Assembly: GCA_905221605.1 (NCBI GenBank)
Contig: CAJNDS010002666.1
Coordinates: 258,803 to 322,802, forward strand
Source: Symbiodinium natans
Taxonomy: Eukaryota; Sar; Dinophyceae; Suessiales; Symbiodiniaceae
Reading direction: 5' to 3'
Length of the DNA: 64,000 nucleotides
The notes beneath the pieces were generated by a model that saw only the letters and a list, made by a program, of their open reading frames with translations, was not told the origin of the DNA and did not search any database. Shown piece by piece: positions 32,940-54,314 of the stretch (within the stretch, counting starts at the first letter, position 1; every line of letters begins with the position of its first letter). Both the position numbers and the translations under genes were made by a program.

Positions 32940-33404
32940 AAAACCAAGAAAGAAAAGTGCTTTCATGATCTTTCATGTGCTTTCCACAGGAGCTCCAAGA
33001 GATGATCGACGAGGCCGACCGCGATGGCGACGGCGAGGCCCCGGAAAGTGCGAAGGGGCTCTGGAGGGTTTTCTGTCCGTTAAGGGGGCTTTTTGTGTTA
33101 AGATCGTTGCTCGCATGGATTTGTCGGCTCATGTACCTCCTCTTGTCTTTGTGTTCTGCGTAGTGGTGGGGTTAGTCAGGTTAGCAGCGTAGGGCCGGGT
33201 CTAGGGTTGAAGTCCTCTCGCGAGAGCATTGCCTGAGCTGGCCGGTGGAGCGGGTATGGTCATGGTGTTTGTCGGGGAGTGCTTGGGAAAGCTGGACGCC
33301 TTCAACCCCTAAACCTTGGGCTGGGAAAGAGGGCCTCAGTCCGGTGACGCGAGGTCAATGAGGAGGAGTTCCTGCGCATCATGAAGAAGACGAACTTGTT
33401 CTGA
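30878..33404 (+). CDS. CETN: Centrin (caltractin), copy 2
   Basis: Tandem duplicate of copy 1, same orientation and same ten-exon structure: 30878-30919, 31088-31111, 31283-31325, 31464-31525, 31902-31966, 32361-32402, 32521-32608, 32731-32757, 32990-33037, 33354-33404. The deduced 163-residue protein appears identical to copy 1, with four EF hands. Exons 1, 2, 3, 5 and 8 carry many synonymous changes, but exon 4 and its flanks and exon 7 are identical between the copies, pointing to local gene conversion. Donors are GA for introns 1, 2 and 7 and GC for the rest; copy 1 uses GC at intron 1. Introns differ in length and mostly in sequence between the two genes. Confidence 0.93.
31543..31622. 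repeat. Intronic minisatellite GGTTGGGGA (copy 2)
   Basis: Eight to nine 9-bp units after exon 4 of centrin copy 2; longer than in copy 1 but starting at the same place. Confidence 0.9.
32913..32939. repeat. 27-nt C homopolymer
   Basis: Lies in intron 8 of centrin copy 2. Its length may be unreliable because of sequencing slippage. Confidence 0.85.
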
Positions 33405-34284
33405 GCCATTTGGCCCTGGCGGCAGTCGAGTGTTCACAACAGCTTGCAGCTGGAGCACTTGGGGGGTTGACACGAAGTGAGCGTAGTGAGTATCATTATG
33501 CATGGATGATCTGCCAGCTGCCTGAGAGTGGGCTCAGCAAGAGCCCACATGCTGGAGTCTTGGCTGTTGTTTCCGACTTGTGCCCGCCTCATGGGACTGC
33601 CACTGTGTGCCTGCTGACGTCCCCGTTTGTGGTCAGATGCAGCTACAGAAGCAGAGACTCCCATGCCCTATTTGTGCATGCTCTAAGTCACCGTCTGGCT
33701 CCCGGCTCACCTACCAGTGCCCTGTCTTATCCCAAGCATGTCCAGGGTCGTGCCCAAGTGCCGGGAGTCCAGCTGCCCAATGTATGCTAGGACTGCACCT
33801 GCGCGCAGGAAAACAGGCACGAGGCTTGCGTTGACAACGCCCAAACCTGTCCATGAAGCTCGGAAAATCCTCGACTCCAGGATAGATAAAGCATATAGTT
33901 GGTACATTGCAATCAGAACTCACTCCTAAAACCCAACGCCCACCTGAACCTTTCTCAGCGCATCTAGGCCCATCTCAAACCATCTAAGCCCTAAGCCCTC
34001 AATTGTCACGAGACGGGGATGGCTGAGCGAATCATGGCACACAACGTGCCCCCTTTCCCCCCCCCCCCCCGCCCCCCTTCCCCCCCGACAGTGCAGGGCG
34101 ACCATGCCGGAGGCCCTGCGTGTGGTGCTGCCGCACTCCCCGAGCATGACTAGAAAGAAAGGCCTTGCGCATAAGGTACCAAGCCGAGGCGTGTGCGTGA
34201 CACGTGTATCGATCCAGGGCACGCAGTGGCTCGAGACGCGAACACCCGCCCCACCGCAGGCTCCCTGAACATCGCAGCCGAGCC
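33405..34284. other. Spacer between centrin and transporter array
   Basis: Contains the 3' end region of centrin copy 2 and the leader of transporter copy A. The part at 33981-34115 is homologous to 62425-62590 beyond the far end of the array. Long C runs lie at 34059-34086. No independent gene supported. Confidence 0.5.
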
Positions 34285-45131
<10,847 letters not shown>

Positions 45132-45854
45132 GCCGCCGTAGCCCGCCTTCGCCCTAGCAAAAGTAGGCAGATTTTCTTCCTTCTTCGGATGGAACCGTTA
45201 AGGGCCTGAAGGGCCTTCGGCTATACAGAATTCGTTGAGTTTTTGGCTGATTTTGGCTCCTTGGAGCTGGCTGGCGGGGCCCTTGCTGCGGCAGTGGGTT
45301 CGTGCCGGACAAACCCTTACATCCAAGCAGCACTGGCCGGGAGCGCTGGCGCAGACACTGCCCCGGCTGGTCAAGGGGCTTGGATATCGCAGTGCCCATG
45401 CAAGGGCACAGCGGCGCCGGGAACAGAAAGTTCTTTCAGCTTTCGGAGGCCGTCGCCCCAGGCGAACGTCTCCAAATCTACCCTGTACAGCCCCCGGCGC
45501 CAAACCTTCTACCCCTCATGCACACGGTGCGGAAAAGGAGGCCTCCGGCGTGGCTTTGCCCCATCCCCCGCGCATGACTCCACTGTGAAGGCCTTTGCAC
45601 AACAGGTACCAAGCCGGCCGCCCTACTCAGGAATCCTCGATGTCGTAGGACTCCGTAGCCGGTATTAAGCATCCTCGTCAACGCCTTGCGACAAGAGCTG
45701 ACCACAAACGCCCTCCTGGGCACCCCTCCTCTTTGCTGTTTGCATTGTTTTCGCAGGGGCAGGTGCGTGACGCGTGTATCGATGCAGGGCACGCAGTGGC
45801 TCGAGACGCAAACACCCGCCCCACCGCAGGCTCCCTGAACGTCGCAGCCGAGCC
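45132..45854 (+). promoter_or_regulatory. Spacer upstream of copy B (3' UTR, leader)
   Basis: No second gene is convincing, although all three + frames stay open for about 280 nt at 45235-45577. In copies C and E one frame extends to 176 codons and ends about 84 nt before the transporter ATG; in A-B and D it is cut by a TAA from a single G/T difference. The pyrimidine-rich stretch ending TTTTCGCAG at 45756 (TTTGCAG at 49985, 54216 and 58370) is a good candidate spliced-leader acceptor, about 100 nt before the start codon. Confidence 0.45.
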
Positions 45855-48359
45855 ATGTCCGAAGCCGAGGCAGTGATCCGCAATCAGTCCGGCTATATCA
45901 ACCACACGGCCAAGAAGGACTACGGGCCCTTGGAGTTTACCGGGAGAATTGCTGGGGGACTGAGGCTGGACTTGCGTAGGCGGCTGCCGCTTTACGCGAG
46001 CGACTGGACGGATGCGTTCAAGGCGGAGAACTTCCAAAAGTCTTTGTCGTCCATTCTCTACCTCTTTATCGCAGCCTTGGCGCCCGCCATCACCTTCGGA
46101 AGCCGCTTCTTGGACGGCACCAACGGCCAGTTTGGAGTGCTGGAAATGATTATGTCGACAGCTGTCTCTGGCGTGATCTTCTCCACCTTCGCAGGGCAGC
46201 CCTTGTCCATCCTCGGAGCGACCGGTCCATTCCTGGCGTACACCCTTGTGGTGTATGACATGGCGGTGGGTGCCGATGTGGAGTTCATGCCCTTCTACTT
46301 CTGGGTTTGCATGTGGTGTTCGCTCTTCACCATTTTGGTCGCGGTCTTCGACCTCTGTGCTCTCATGAAGCATGTGACCATGTTCTCAGAAGACATCTTC
46401 GCGGGGCTTATTTCTTTGATCTTTATCATCGACGGAGTTAGGCCCGCAGCTCGTGAGCATTGTGAGTGTTGTGCAGTTGTGCGTGCATGCACGTGCGCGC
46501 GAGCGTGCGAGAGTACACGCCAGAATGCACGTGTGCGCGCGCGCGTGGCTGGGTGGTTGTGGTGCTGGCCGGCTGGATGTGTGTGTGTGTGTGTCCTGTT
46601 GTGCATACGGGGATGGGGTTATGCCCACGCTTTTTGCTTGTGTTCGTCACCCGTTTTCGCTTGCAGAAATCTGCAGCAGAGGCCAGCACAGAGCATTGAA
46701 CCCTGCACGATAGTCATGTCCATGAGATTGGGCGGTGATGTTGGTATTGGGCTCATGATATACTTGTCGCACGAAGGTGAAGATGCTGTCTTGTCGAATG
46801 AATCTATCCGTGTGTTGTTTTTGGTTGTGCACGAAGGTAGGTCAGCAAGTGTACACGGCTGAATTGAAACATCGTGGCGTGCCCAATCAACCGTTGACCA
46901 TTCCGGGGCGCAGGCCTATCATCGAGAACTTCTCGGAGAACAAGATGAGCCTGACCAGTGCCATGTTCGAGGCCCTGCTCTTCATGTACACTTTTGGTTT
47001 GGCGACCTACCTGTCCCACTTCCGCCGCACGCCTTGGCTGCTCCGGCCCATCCGCAACCTCATGGCCAACTTCGCAGTGACCATCTCCCTGGTCACGGCT
47101 TCGGCCCTGGCAGCGATCTATTCCAGCGACACGAACCTGAGGATGCTGAGCGTCGACGCGGACTTCTCCCCGAACCTCGTCTTGTCGGATGGCAGCAAGC
47201 GGCCCTGGGTCGTGAATCCCATGGGCATCGAGCGCTCCTTCCCGGCCTGGGCCATTGCTTACGCGATACTGCCAGCAACCTAGACCCAGACTAGGCCTTC
47301 TTAATGTTTTTTGGGTTTAGGTCTAGGTTCCCTTATAAGCCTCTTTAAAAGGGCAAATACCCTTTTAATCCTAGGTTACACTTGGGTCTAGGCAATTGGT
47401 TTCGCCGTGCTGGGATACCTGGACCAGAACCTCACGTCTGTGATCGTGAACAGGCCTTCCAACAACCTGCAGAAGGGGCCAGGCTATCATCTGGATCTGT
47501 TTTCTGGCAAGCTCTTGCAATAACATTTTTGCTTCTGTAGCACGTTCCCCTGTATAAGGGTCAGAGAGATTATATGTTTGCAAGGGTTGCCAGAGACAGT
47601 TTTCTAAGGTTTGTCAGGGGAGCTTTGACGCTGCCCGTTTGCGCCGTATTGGGCCTGCCTCTGTCGGTGGCCTCGACGGTACCTAGCATCACCCACGTGA
47701 TCTCGCTGACCACCTATGAGGTGAAGCAGCTGCCGGAGGGCGAGCGCAAGGTACCGAGCAAGGTCGTGGAGCAGCGCGCGACGAATTTTCTGATTCACGT
47801 GCTTATTGGCTGTGCGCTCTTCCTGGCGCCGGCGCTGAAATTCCTGCCGCGGGCCGTGTTGCAGGGCGTGTTCTTCTACATGGGCATCGCAAGCTTGACC
47901 GGCAACAACCTTTTCGACCGCCTCTTCCTGTGGCTAATCTGGGACCCGGCCAAGTACCCACAGTACCACTACATCCAGAAGCTCCCCATCCGCCGCGTGC
48001 ACCTCTACACCCTGGTGCAGGCAGGTTGGCTTTGGAAGATTGATTGGGCTTGCAACTTATTGTAGCGAACGTCCACAGCCAAAGGGGCCTAGTTAGGGCC
48101 TAGTTGCTAGAAGCTTGTGTTCAATTTTGAGCAGCTGCAGCGATCGCTTCTTTTTTTCTTTCTCTCTCTTTCTCTTTTCTTTTTCTTCCTCTCTCTCTCT
48201 CTCTCGCTCTCTCTCTCTCTCTCGCTCTCTCTCCCTCTCTCGCGGTCTCTCTCTCTCTCTCGCGCGCTCTCTCTCTCTCTCTCTCTTTCTCGCTCTCTCT
48301 CTCTCTCTCTCTCTCTGGCTCCTCTCTCCCTCTCCCTCTCCCTCTCCCTCCCTCCTCCC

Positions 48360-48391
<32 letters not shown>

Positions 48392-49357
48392 GGCCGCTGC
48401 GTTGTGACTTAGTCCTGTTTCACTTTCCCGTTCTCACTCCACTCGTTGGTGACTTCATCTCCCTGTATGCATGCTATTCCTAGCAGCGAGCACTTGCTGC
48501 GGCATTGGCTGTGCCCACTTAGTGAGCACCAGCTCACGTGGATGGTATCAGCCTAAAGTTGTTCTTCTGCCAGGTGGTCTGTCTGGGCATCTTGTACGGT
48601 CTCAAAGCCATCAAGGAGACTTCCGTTGTCTTCCCTTTCTTCATGGCTTCCCTGGCCATCATCCGGAAGGCGTGGGAGCAAGACTCGGCAAGACATCTTG
48701 GCGCAAGGGTGCGCTCTTCCTCAAGACATAAGACCCGCTCATCTAAGCGCCCCCCTGTGCCATCTGCAGGCCATGCGCTTCCTCTTCACGCAGGAGGAAC
48801 TGGAGCTGCTGGACAGCCTCCCAGCTGAGGAGGAGGACGGCAAGGTGCTGCGGGGGTTCTTTTTCCTAGATGTTTGAATGCGGATAGTCATGGATAGTCA
48901 GTGTAAATGCCGGCAAGAGTGGCCCTGCCAGGGGCTGAGCCCGGAGCAGCCGGACTTGGTCAACCTCGAGAAGTCCAAGGTCACTAGCAGACCTGGCAGC
49001 TTCTGTGGGGCGTCTTGGGGTTTCGGAGTTTAGGCTTTAGGACTTCGATTTGGTGATTTACCTGTGCGGGCTGTTCAGCTGTTCGTTGCCGGTTTCAGGG
49101 CTTCGACTGCAGAGGTGTCTTCTTCGTAAGCTGGGGATGCTGGCAAAATTTTAGCCAAGGGTGCGGGTGAGATGCCGCTGGGGTTTGAGGGCTTCGACGT
49201 TCAAGGGATTTCAAAGGCATCTTTGCCATGTTACCGCCTTGCCAACACGTCAGGGTTTCTGAGTATTTCTGAGTCTTGAGGAATTCAGGTTTGGCGGTTT
49301 CGTGCATGTCAGGAGAACGATGAGGGAGAGCCCGCGAAGGCCACTATGGGGGTCTGA
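45855..49357 (+). CDS. SLC4: SLC4-type bicarbonate/anion transporter, copy B
   Basis: Exons 45855-46441, 46914-47274, 47392-47498, 47618-48020, 48574-48669, 48770-48844, 48932-48979, 49313-49357 join in frame to 573 residues. Family evidence: FAGQPLSILGATGPFLAYT (residues 112-130) matches the substrate-site helix region; DQNLTSVIVNRP (327-338) and KGPGYHLDL (344-352) match the DHQ..IV.KP...KG.GFHLDLL block; LGLPLSVASTVPSITHVISL (363-382) and FFYMGIASLTGNNLFDRL (437-454) are SLC4 signatures. Only the membrane domain is present, without the long cytoplasmic N-terminal domain of animal anion exchangers, closer to borate/bicarbonate types. The C-terminal tail is acidic and ends KATMGV. Donors: GC for introns 1, 2, 4 and 5, GT for 3, 6 and 7. 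The start is the ATG of MSEAEAV; the frame is also open 27 codons upstream. Substrate not provable from sequence. Confidence 0.93.
48151..48392. repeat. (CT)n and (GTCT)n, intron 4 of copy B
   Basis: Type-2 intron 4, also in copies C and E, with a (GTCT)n block at its 3' end. Ser-Leu repeat frames are artefacts. Confidence 0.9.
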
Positions 49358-50083
49358 GCCGCCGTAGCCCGCCTTCGCCCTAGCAAAAGTAGGCAGATTT
49401 TCTTCCTTCTTCGGATGGAACCGTTAAGGGCCTGAAGGGCCTTCGGCTATACAGAATTCGTTGAGTTTTTGGCTGATTTTGGCTCCTTGGAGCTGGCTGG
49501 CGGGGCCCTTGCTGCGGCAATGGGTTCGTGCCGGACAAACCCTTACATCCAAGCAGCACTGGCCGGGAGCGCTGGCGCAGACACTGCCCCGGCTGGTCAA
49601 GGGGCTTGGATATCGCAGTGCCCATGCAAGGGCACAGCGGCGCCGGGAACAGAAAGTTCTTTCAGCTTTCGGAGGCCGTCGCCCCAGGCGAACGTCTCCA
49701 AATCTACCCTGTACAGCCCCCGGCGCCAAACCTTCTACCCCTCATGCACACGGTGCGGAAAAGGAGGCCTCCGGCGTGGCTTTGCCCCATCCCCCGCGCA
49801 TGACTCCACTGTGAAGGCCTTTGCACAACAGGTACCAAGCCGGCCGCCCTACTCAGGAATCCTCGATGTCGTAGGACTCCGTAACCGGTATGAAGCATCC
49901 CTCGTCAACGCCTTGCGACAAGAGCTCGAACCACAAACGCCCTCCTGGGCACCCCTCCTCTTTGCTGTTTGCATTGTCTTTGCAGGGGCAGGTGCGTGAC
50001 GCGTGTATCGATGCAGGGCACGCAGTGGCTCGAGACGCAAACACCCGCCCCACCGCAGGCTCCCTGAACATCGCAGCCGAGCC

Positions 50084-52420
50084 ATGTCCGAAGCCGAGGC
50101 AGTGATCCGCAATCAGTCCGGCTATATCAACCACACGGCCAAGAAGGACTACGGGCCCTTGGAGTTTACCGGGAGAATTGCTGGGGGACTGAGGCTGGAC
50201 TTGCGTAGGCGGCTGCCGCTTTACGCGAGCGACTGGACGGATGCGTTCAAGGCGGAGAACTTCCAAAAGTCTTTGTCGTCCATTCTCTACCTCTTTATCG
50301 CAGCCTTGGCGCCCGCCATCACCTTCGGAAGCCGCTTCTTGGACGGCACCAACGGCCAGTTTGGAGTGCTGGAAATGATTATGTCGACAGCTGTCTCTGG
50401 CGTGATCTTCTCCACCTTCGCAGGGCAGCCCTTGTCCATCCTCGGAGCGACCGGTCCATTCCTGGCGTACACCCTTGTGGTGTATGACATGGCGGTGGGT
50501 GCCGATGTGGAGTTCATGCCCTTCTACTTCTGGGTTTGCATGTGGTGTTCGCTCTTCACCATTTTGGTCGCGGTCTTCGACCTCTGTGCTCTCATGAAGC
50601 ATGTGACCATGTTCTCGGAAGACATCTTCGCGGGGCTTATTTCTTTGATCTTTATCATCGACGGAGTTAGGCCCGCAGCTCGTGAGCATTGTGAGTGTTG
50701 TTTGTGCGTGCATGCATGTGCGCGCGAGCGTGCGAGAGTACACGCCAGAAAGCACGTGTGCGCGCGCGCGCGTGCGTGGCTGGGTGGTTGTGGTGTTGGC
50801 CGGCTGGATGTGTGTGTGTGTGTCCTGTTGTGCATACGGGGATGGGGTTATGCCCACGCTTTTTGCTTGTGTTCGTCACCCGTTTTCGCTTGCAGAAATC
50901 TGCAGCAGAGGCCAGCACAGAGCATTGAACCCTGTACGATAGTCATGTCCATGAGATTGGGCGGTGATGTTGGTATTGGGCTCATGATATACTTGTCGCA
51001 CGAAGGTGAAGATGCTGTCTTGTCGAATGAATCTATCCGTGTGTTGTTTTTGGTTGTGCACGAAGGTAGGTCAGCAAGTGTACACGGCTGAATTGAAACA
51101 TCGTGGCGTGCCCAATCAACCGTTGACCATTCCGGGGCGCAGGCCTATCATCGAGAACTTCTCGGAGAACAAGATGAGCCTGACCAGTGCCATGTTCGAG
51201 GCCCTGCTCTTCATGTACACTTTTGGTTTGGCGACCTACCTGTCCCACTTCCGCCGCACGCCTTGGCTGCTCCGGCCCATCCGCAACCTCATGGCCAACT
51301 TCGCAGTGACCATCTCCCTGGTCACGGCTTCGGCCCTGGCAGCGATCTATTCCAGCGACACGAACCTGAGGATGCTGAGCGTCGACGCGGACTTCTCCCC
51401 GAACCTCGTCTTGTCGGATGGCAGCAAGCGGCCCTGGGTCGTGAATCCCATGGGCATCGAGCGCTCCTTCCCGGCCTGGGCCATTGCTTACGCGATACTG
51501 CCAGCAACCTAGACCCAGACTAGGCCTTCTTAATATTTTTTGGGTTTAGGTCTAGGTTCCCTTATAAGCCTCTTTAAAAGGGCAAATACCCTTTTAATCC
51601 TAGGTTACACTTGGGTCTAGGCAATTGGTTTCGCCGTGCTGGGATACCTGGACCAGAACCTCACGTCTGTGATCGTGAACAGGCCTTCCAACAACCTGCA
51701 GAAGGGGCCAGGCTATCATCTGGATCTGTTTTCTGGCAAGCTCTTGCAATAACATTTTTGCTTCTGTAGCACGTTCCCCTGTATAAGGGTCAGAGAGATT
51801 ATATGTTTGCAAGGGTTGCCAGAGACAGTTTTCTAAGGTTTGTCAGGGGAGCTTTGACGCTGCCCGTTTGCGCCGTATTGGGCCTGCCTCTGTCGGTGGC
51901 CTCGACGGTACCTAGCATCACCCACGTGATCTCGCTGACCACCTATGAGGTGAAGCAGCTGCCGGAGGGCGAGCGCAAGGTACCGAGCAAGGTCGTGGAG
52001 CAGCGCGCGACGAATTTTCTGATTCACGTGCTTATTGGCTGTGCGCTCTTCCTGGCGCCGGCGCTGAAATTCCTGCCGCGGGCCGTGTTGCAGGGCGTGT
52101 TCTTCTACATGGGCATCGCAAGCTTGACCGGCAACAACCTTTTCGACCGCCTCTTCCTGTGGCTAATCTGGGACCCGGCCAAGTACCCACAGTACCACTA
52201 CATCCAGAAGCTCCCCATCCGCCGCGTGCACCTCTACACCCTGGTGCAGGCAGGTTGGCTTTGGAAGATTGATTGGGCTTGCAACTTATTGTAGCGAACG
52301 TCCACAGCCAAAGGGGCCTAGTTAGGGCCTAGTTGCTAGAAGCTTGTGTTCAATTTTGAGCAGCTGCAGCGATCGCTTCTTTTTTTCTTTCTCTCTCTTT
52401 CTCTTTTCTTTTTCTTCCTC

Positions 52421-52452
<32 letters not shown>

Positions 52453-52578
52453 GCTCTCTCTCCCTCTCTCGCGCTCTCTCTCTCTCTCTCTCGCGCGCTC
52501 TCTCTCTCTCTCTTTCTCGCTCTCTCTCTCTCTCTCTGGCTCCTCTCTCCCTCCCTCTCCCTCTCCCTCCCTCCTCCC

Positions 52579-52622
<44 letters not shown>

Positions 52623-53591
52623 GGCCGCTGCGTTGTGAGGGTCTTAGTCCTGTTTCACTTTCCCGTTCTCACTCCACTCGTTGGTGACTTCATCTCCCTG
52701 TATGCATGCTACTCCTAGCAGCGAGCACTTGCTGCGGCATTGGCTGTGCCCACTTAGTGAGCACCAGCTCACGTGGATGGTATCAGCCTAAAGTTGTTCT
52801 TCTGCCAGGTGGTCTGTCTGGGCATCTTGTACGGTCTCAAAGCCATCAAGGAGACTTCCGTTGTCTTCCCTTTCTTCATGGCTTCCCTGGCCATCATCCG
52901 GAAGGCGTGGGAGCAAGACTCGGCAAGACATCTTGGCGCAAGGGTGCGCTCTTCCTCAAGACATAAGACCCGCTCATCTAAGCGCCCCCCTGTGCCATCT
53001 GCAGGCCATGCGCTTCCTCTTCACGCAGGAGGAACTGGAGCTGCTGGACAGCCTCCCAGCTGAGGAGGAGGACGGCAAGGCGCTGCGGGGGTTCTCTTTC
53101 CTAGATGTTTGAATGCGGATAGTCATGGATAGTCAGTGTAAATGCCGGCAAGAGTGGCCCTGCCAGGGGCTGAGCCCGGAGCAGCCGGACTTGGTCAACC
53201 TCGAGAAGTCCAAGGTCACTAGCAGACCTGGCAGCTTCTGTGGGGCGTCTTGGGGTTTCGGAGTTTAGGCTTTAGGACTTCGATTTGGTGATTTACCTGT
53301 GCGGGCTGTTCAGCTGTTCGTTGCCGGTTTCAGGGCTTCGACTGCAGAGGTGTCTTCTTCGTAAGCTGGGATGCTGGCAAAATTTTAGCCAAGGGTGCGG
53401 GTGAGATGCCGCTGGGGTTTGAGGGCTTCGACGTTCAAGGGATTTCAAAGGCATCTTTGCCATGTTACCGCCTTGCCAACACGTCAGGGTTTCTGAGTAT
53501 TTCTGAGTCTTGAGGAATTCAGGTTTGGCGGTTTCGTGCATGTCAGGAGAACGATGAGGGAGAGCCCGCGAAGGCCACTATGGGGGTCTGA
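50084..53591 (+). CDS. SLC4: SLC4-type bicarbonate/anion transporter, copy C
   Basis: Exons 50084-50670, 51143-51503, 51621-51727, 51847-52249, 52809-52904, 53005-53079, 53167-53214, 53547-53591; same 573-residue product as copy B as far as I can see. Differs from the other copies by a GC instead of GT donor at intron 6 (GCGCTG after GGCAAG). The region upstream of the ATG stays open in frame for 27 codons. Intron 1 is almost fully open in the exon-1 frame to 51091. Confidence 0.93.
52380..52622. repeat. (CT)n and (GTCT)n, intron 4 of copy C
   Basis: Type-2 intron 4 with about nine GTCT units at the end. Confidence 0.9.
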
Positions 53592-54314
53592 GCCGCCGTA
53601 GCCCGCCTTCGCCCTAGCAAAAGTAGGCAGATCTTCCTTCTTCGGATGGAACCGTTAAGGGCCTGAAGGGGCTTCGGCTATACAGAATTCGTTGAGTTTT
53701 TGGCTGATTTTGGCTCCTTGGAGCTGGCTGGCGGGGCCCTTGCTGCGGCAATGGGTTCGTGCCGGACAAACCCTTACATCCAAGCAGCACTGGCCGGGAG
53801 CGCTGGCGCAGACACTGCCCCGGCTGGTCAAGGGGCTTGGATATCGCAGTGCCCATGCAAGGGCACAGCGGCGCCGGGAACAGAAAGTTCTTTCAGCTTT
53901 CGGAGGCCGTCGCCCCAGGCGAACGTCTCCAAATCTACCCTGTACAGCCCCCGGCGCCAAACCTTCTACCCCTCATGCACACGGTGCGGAAAAGGAGGCC
54001 TCCGGCGTGGCTTTGCCCCATCCCCCGCGCATGACTCCACTGTGAAGGCCTTTGCACAACAGGTACCAAGCCGGCCGCCCTACTCAGGAATCCTCGATGT
54101 CGTAGGACTCCGTAACCGGTATTAAGCATCCCTCGTCAACGCCTTGCGACAAGAGCTCGAACCACAAACGCCCTCCTGGGCACCCCTCCTCTTTGCTGTT
54201 TGCATTGTCTTTGCAGGGGCAGGTGCGTGACGCGTGTATCGATGCAGGGCACGCAGTGGCTCGAGACGCAAACACCCGCCCCACCGCAGGCTCCCTGAAC
54301 ATCGCAGCCGAGCC

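Noticed and set aside
45245-45262. ATTTTGGCTC resembling part of the dinoflagellate spliced leader, in each array spacer
   Set aside because: Only about ten bases match, without the full leader or a relict position just before the start codon; likely chance.
49853-50857. 334-codon minus-strand frames opposite transporter exon 1 (also at 54084-55088 and 58238-59140)
   Set aside because: Antisense shadow of the conserved exon. The same frame is open in each copy because the + strand coding sequence is conserved.
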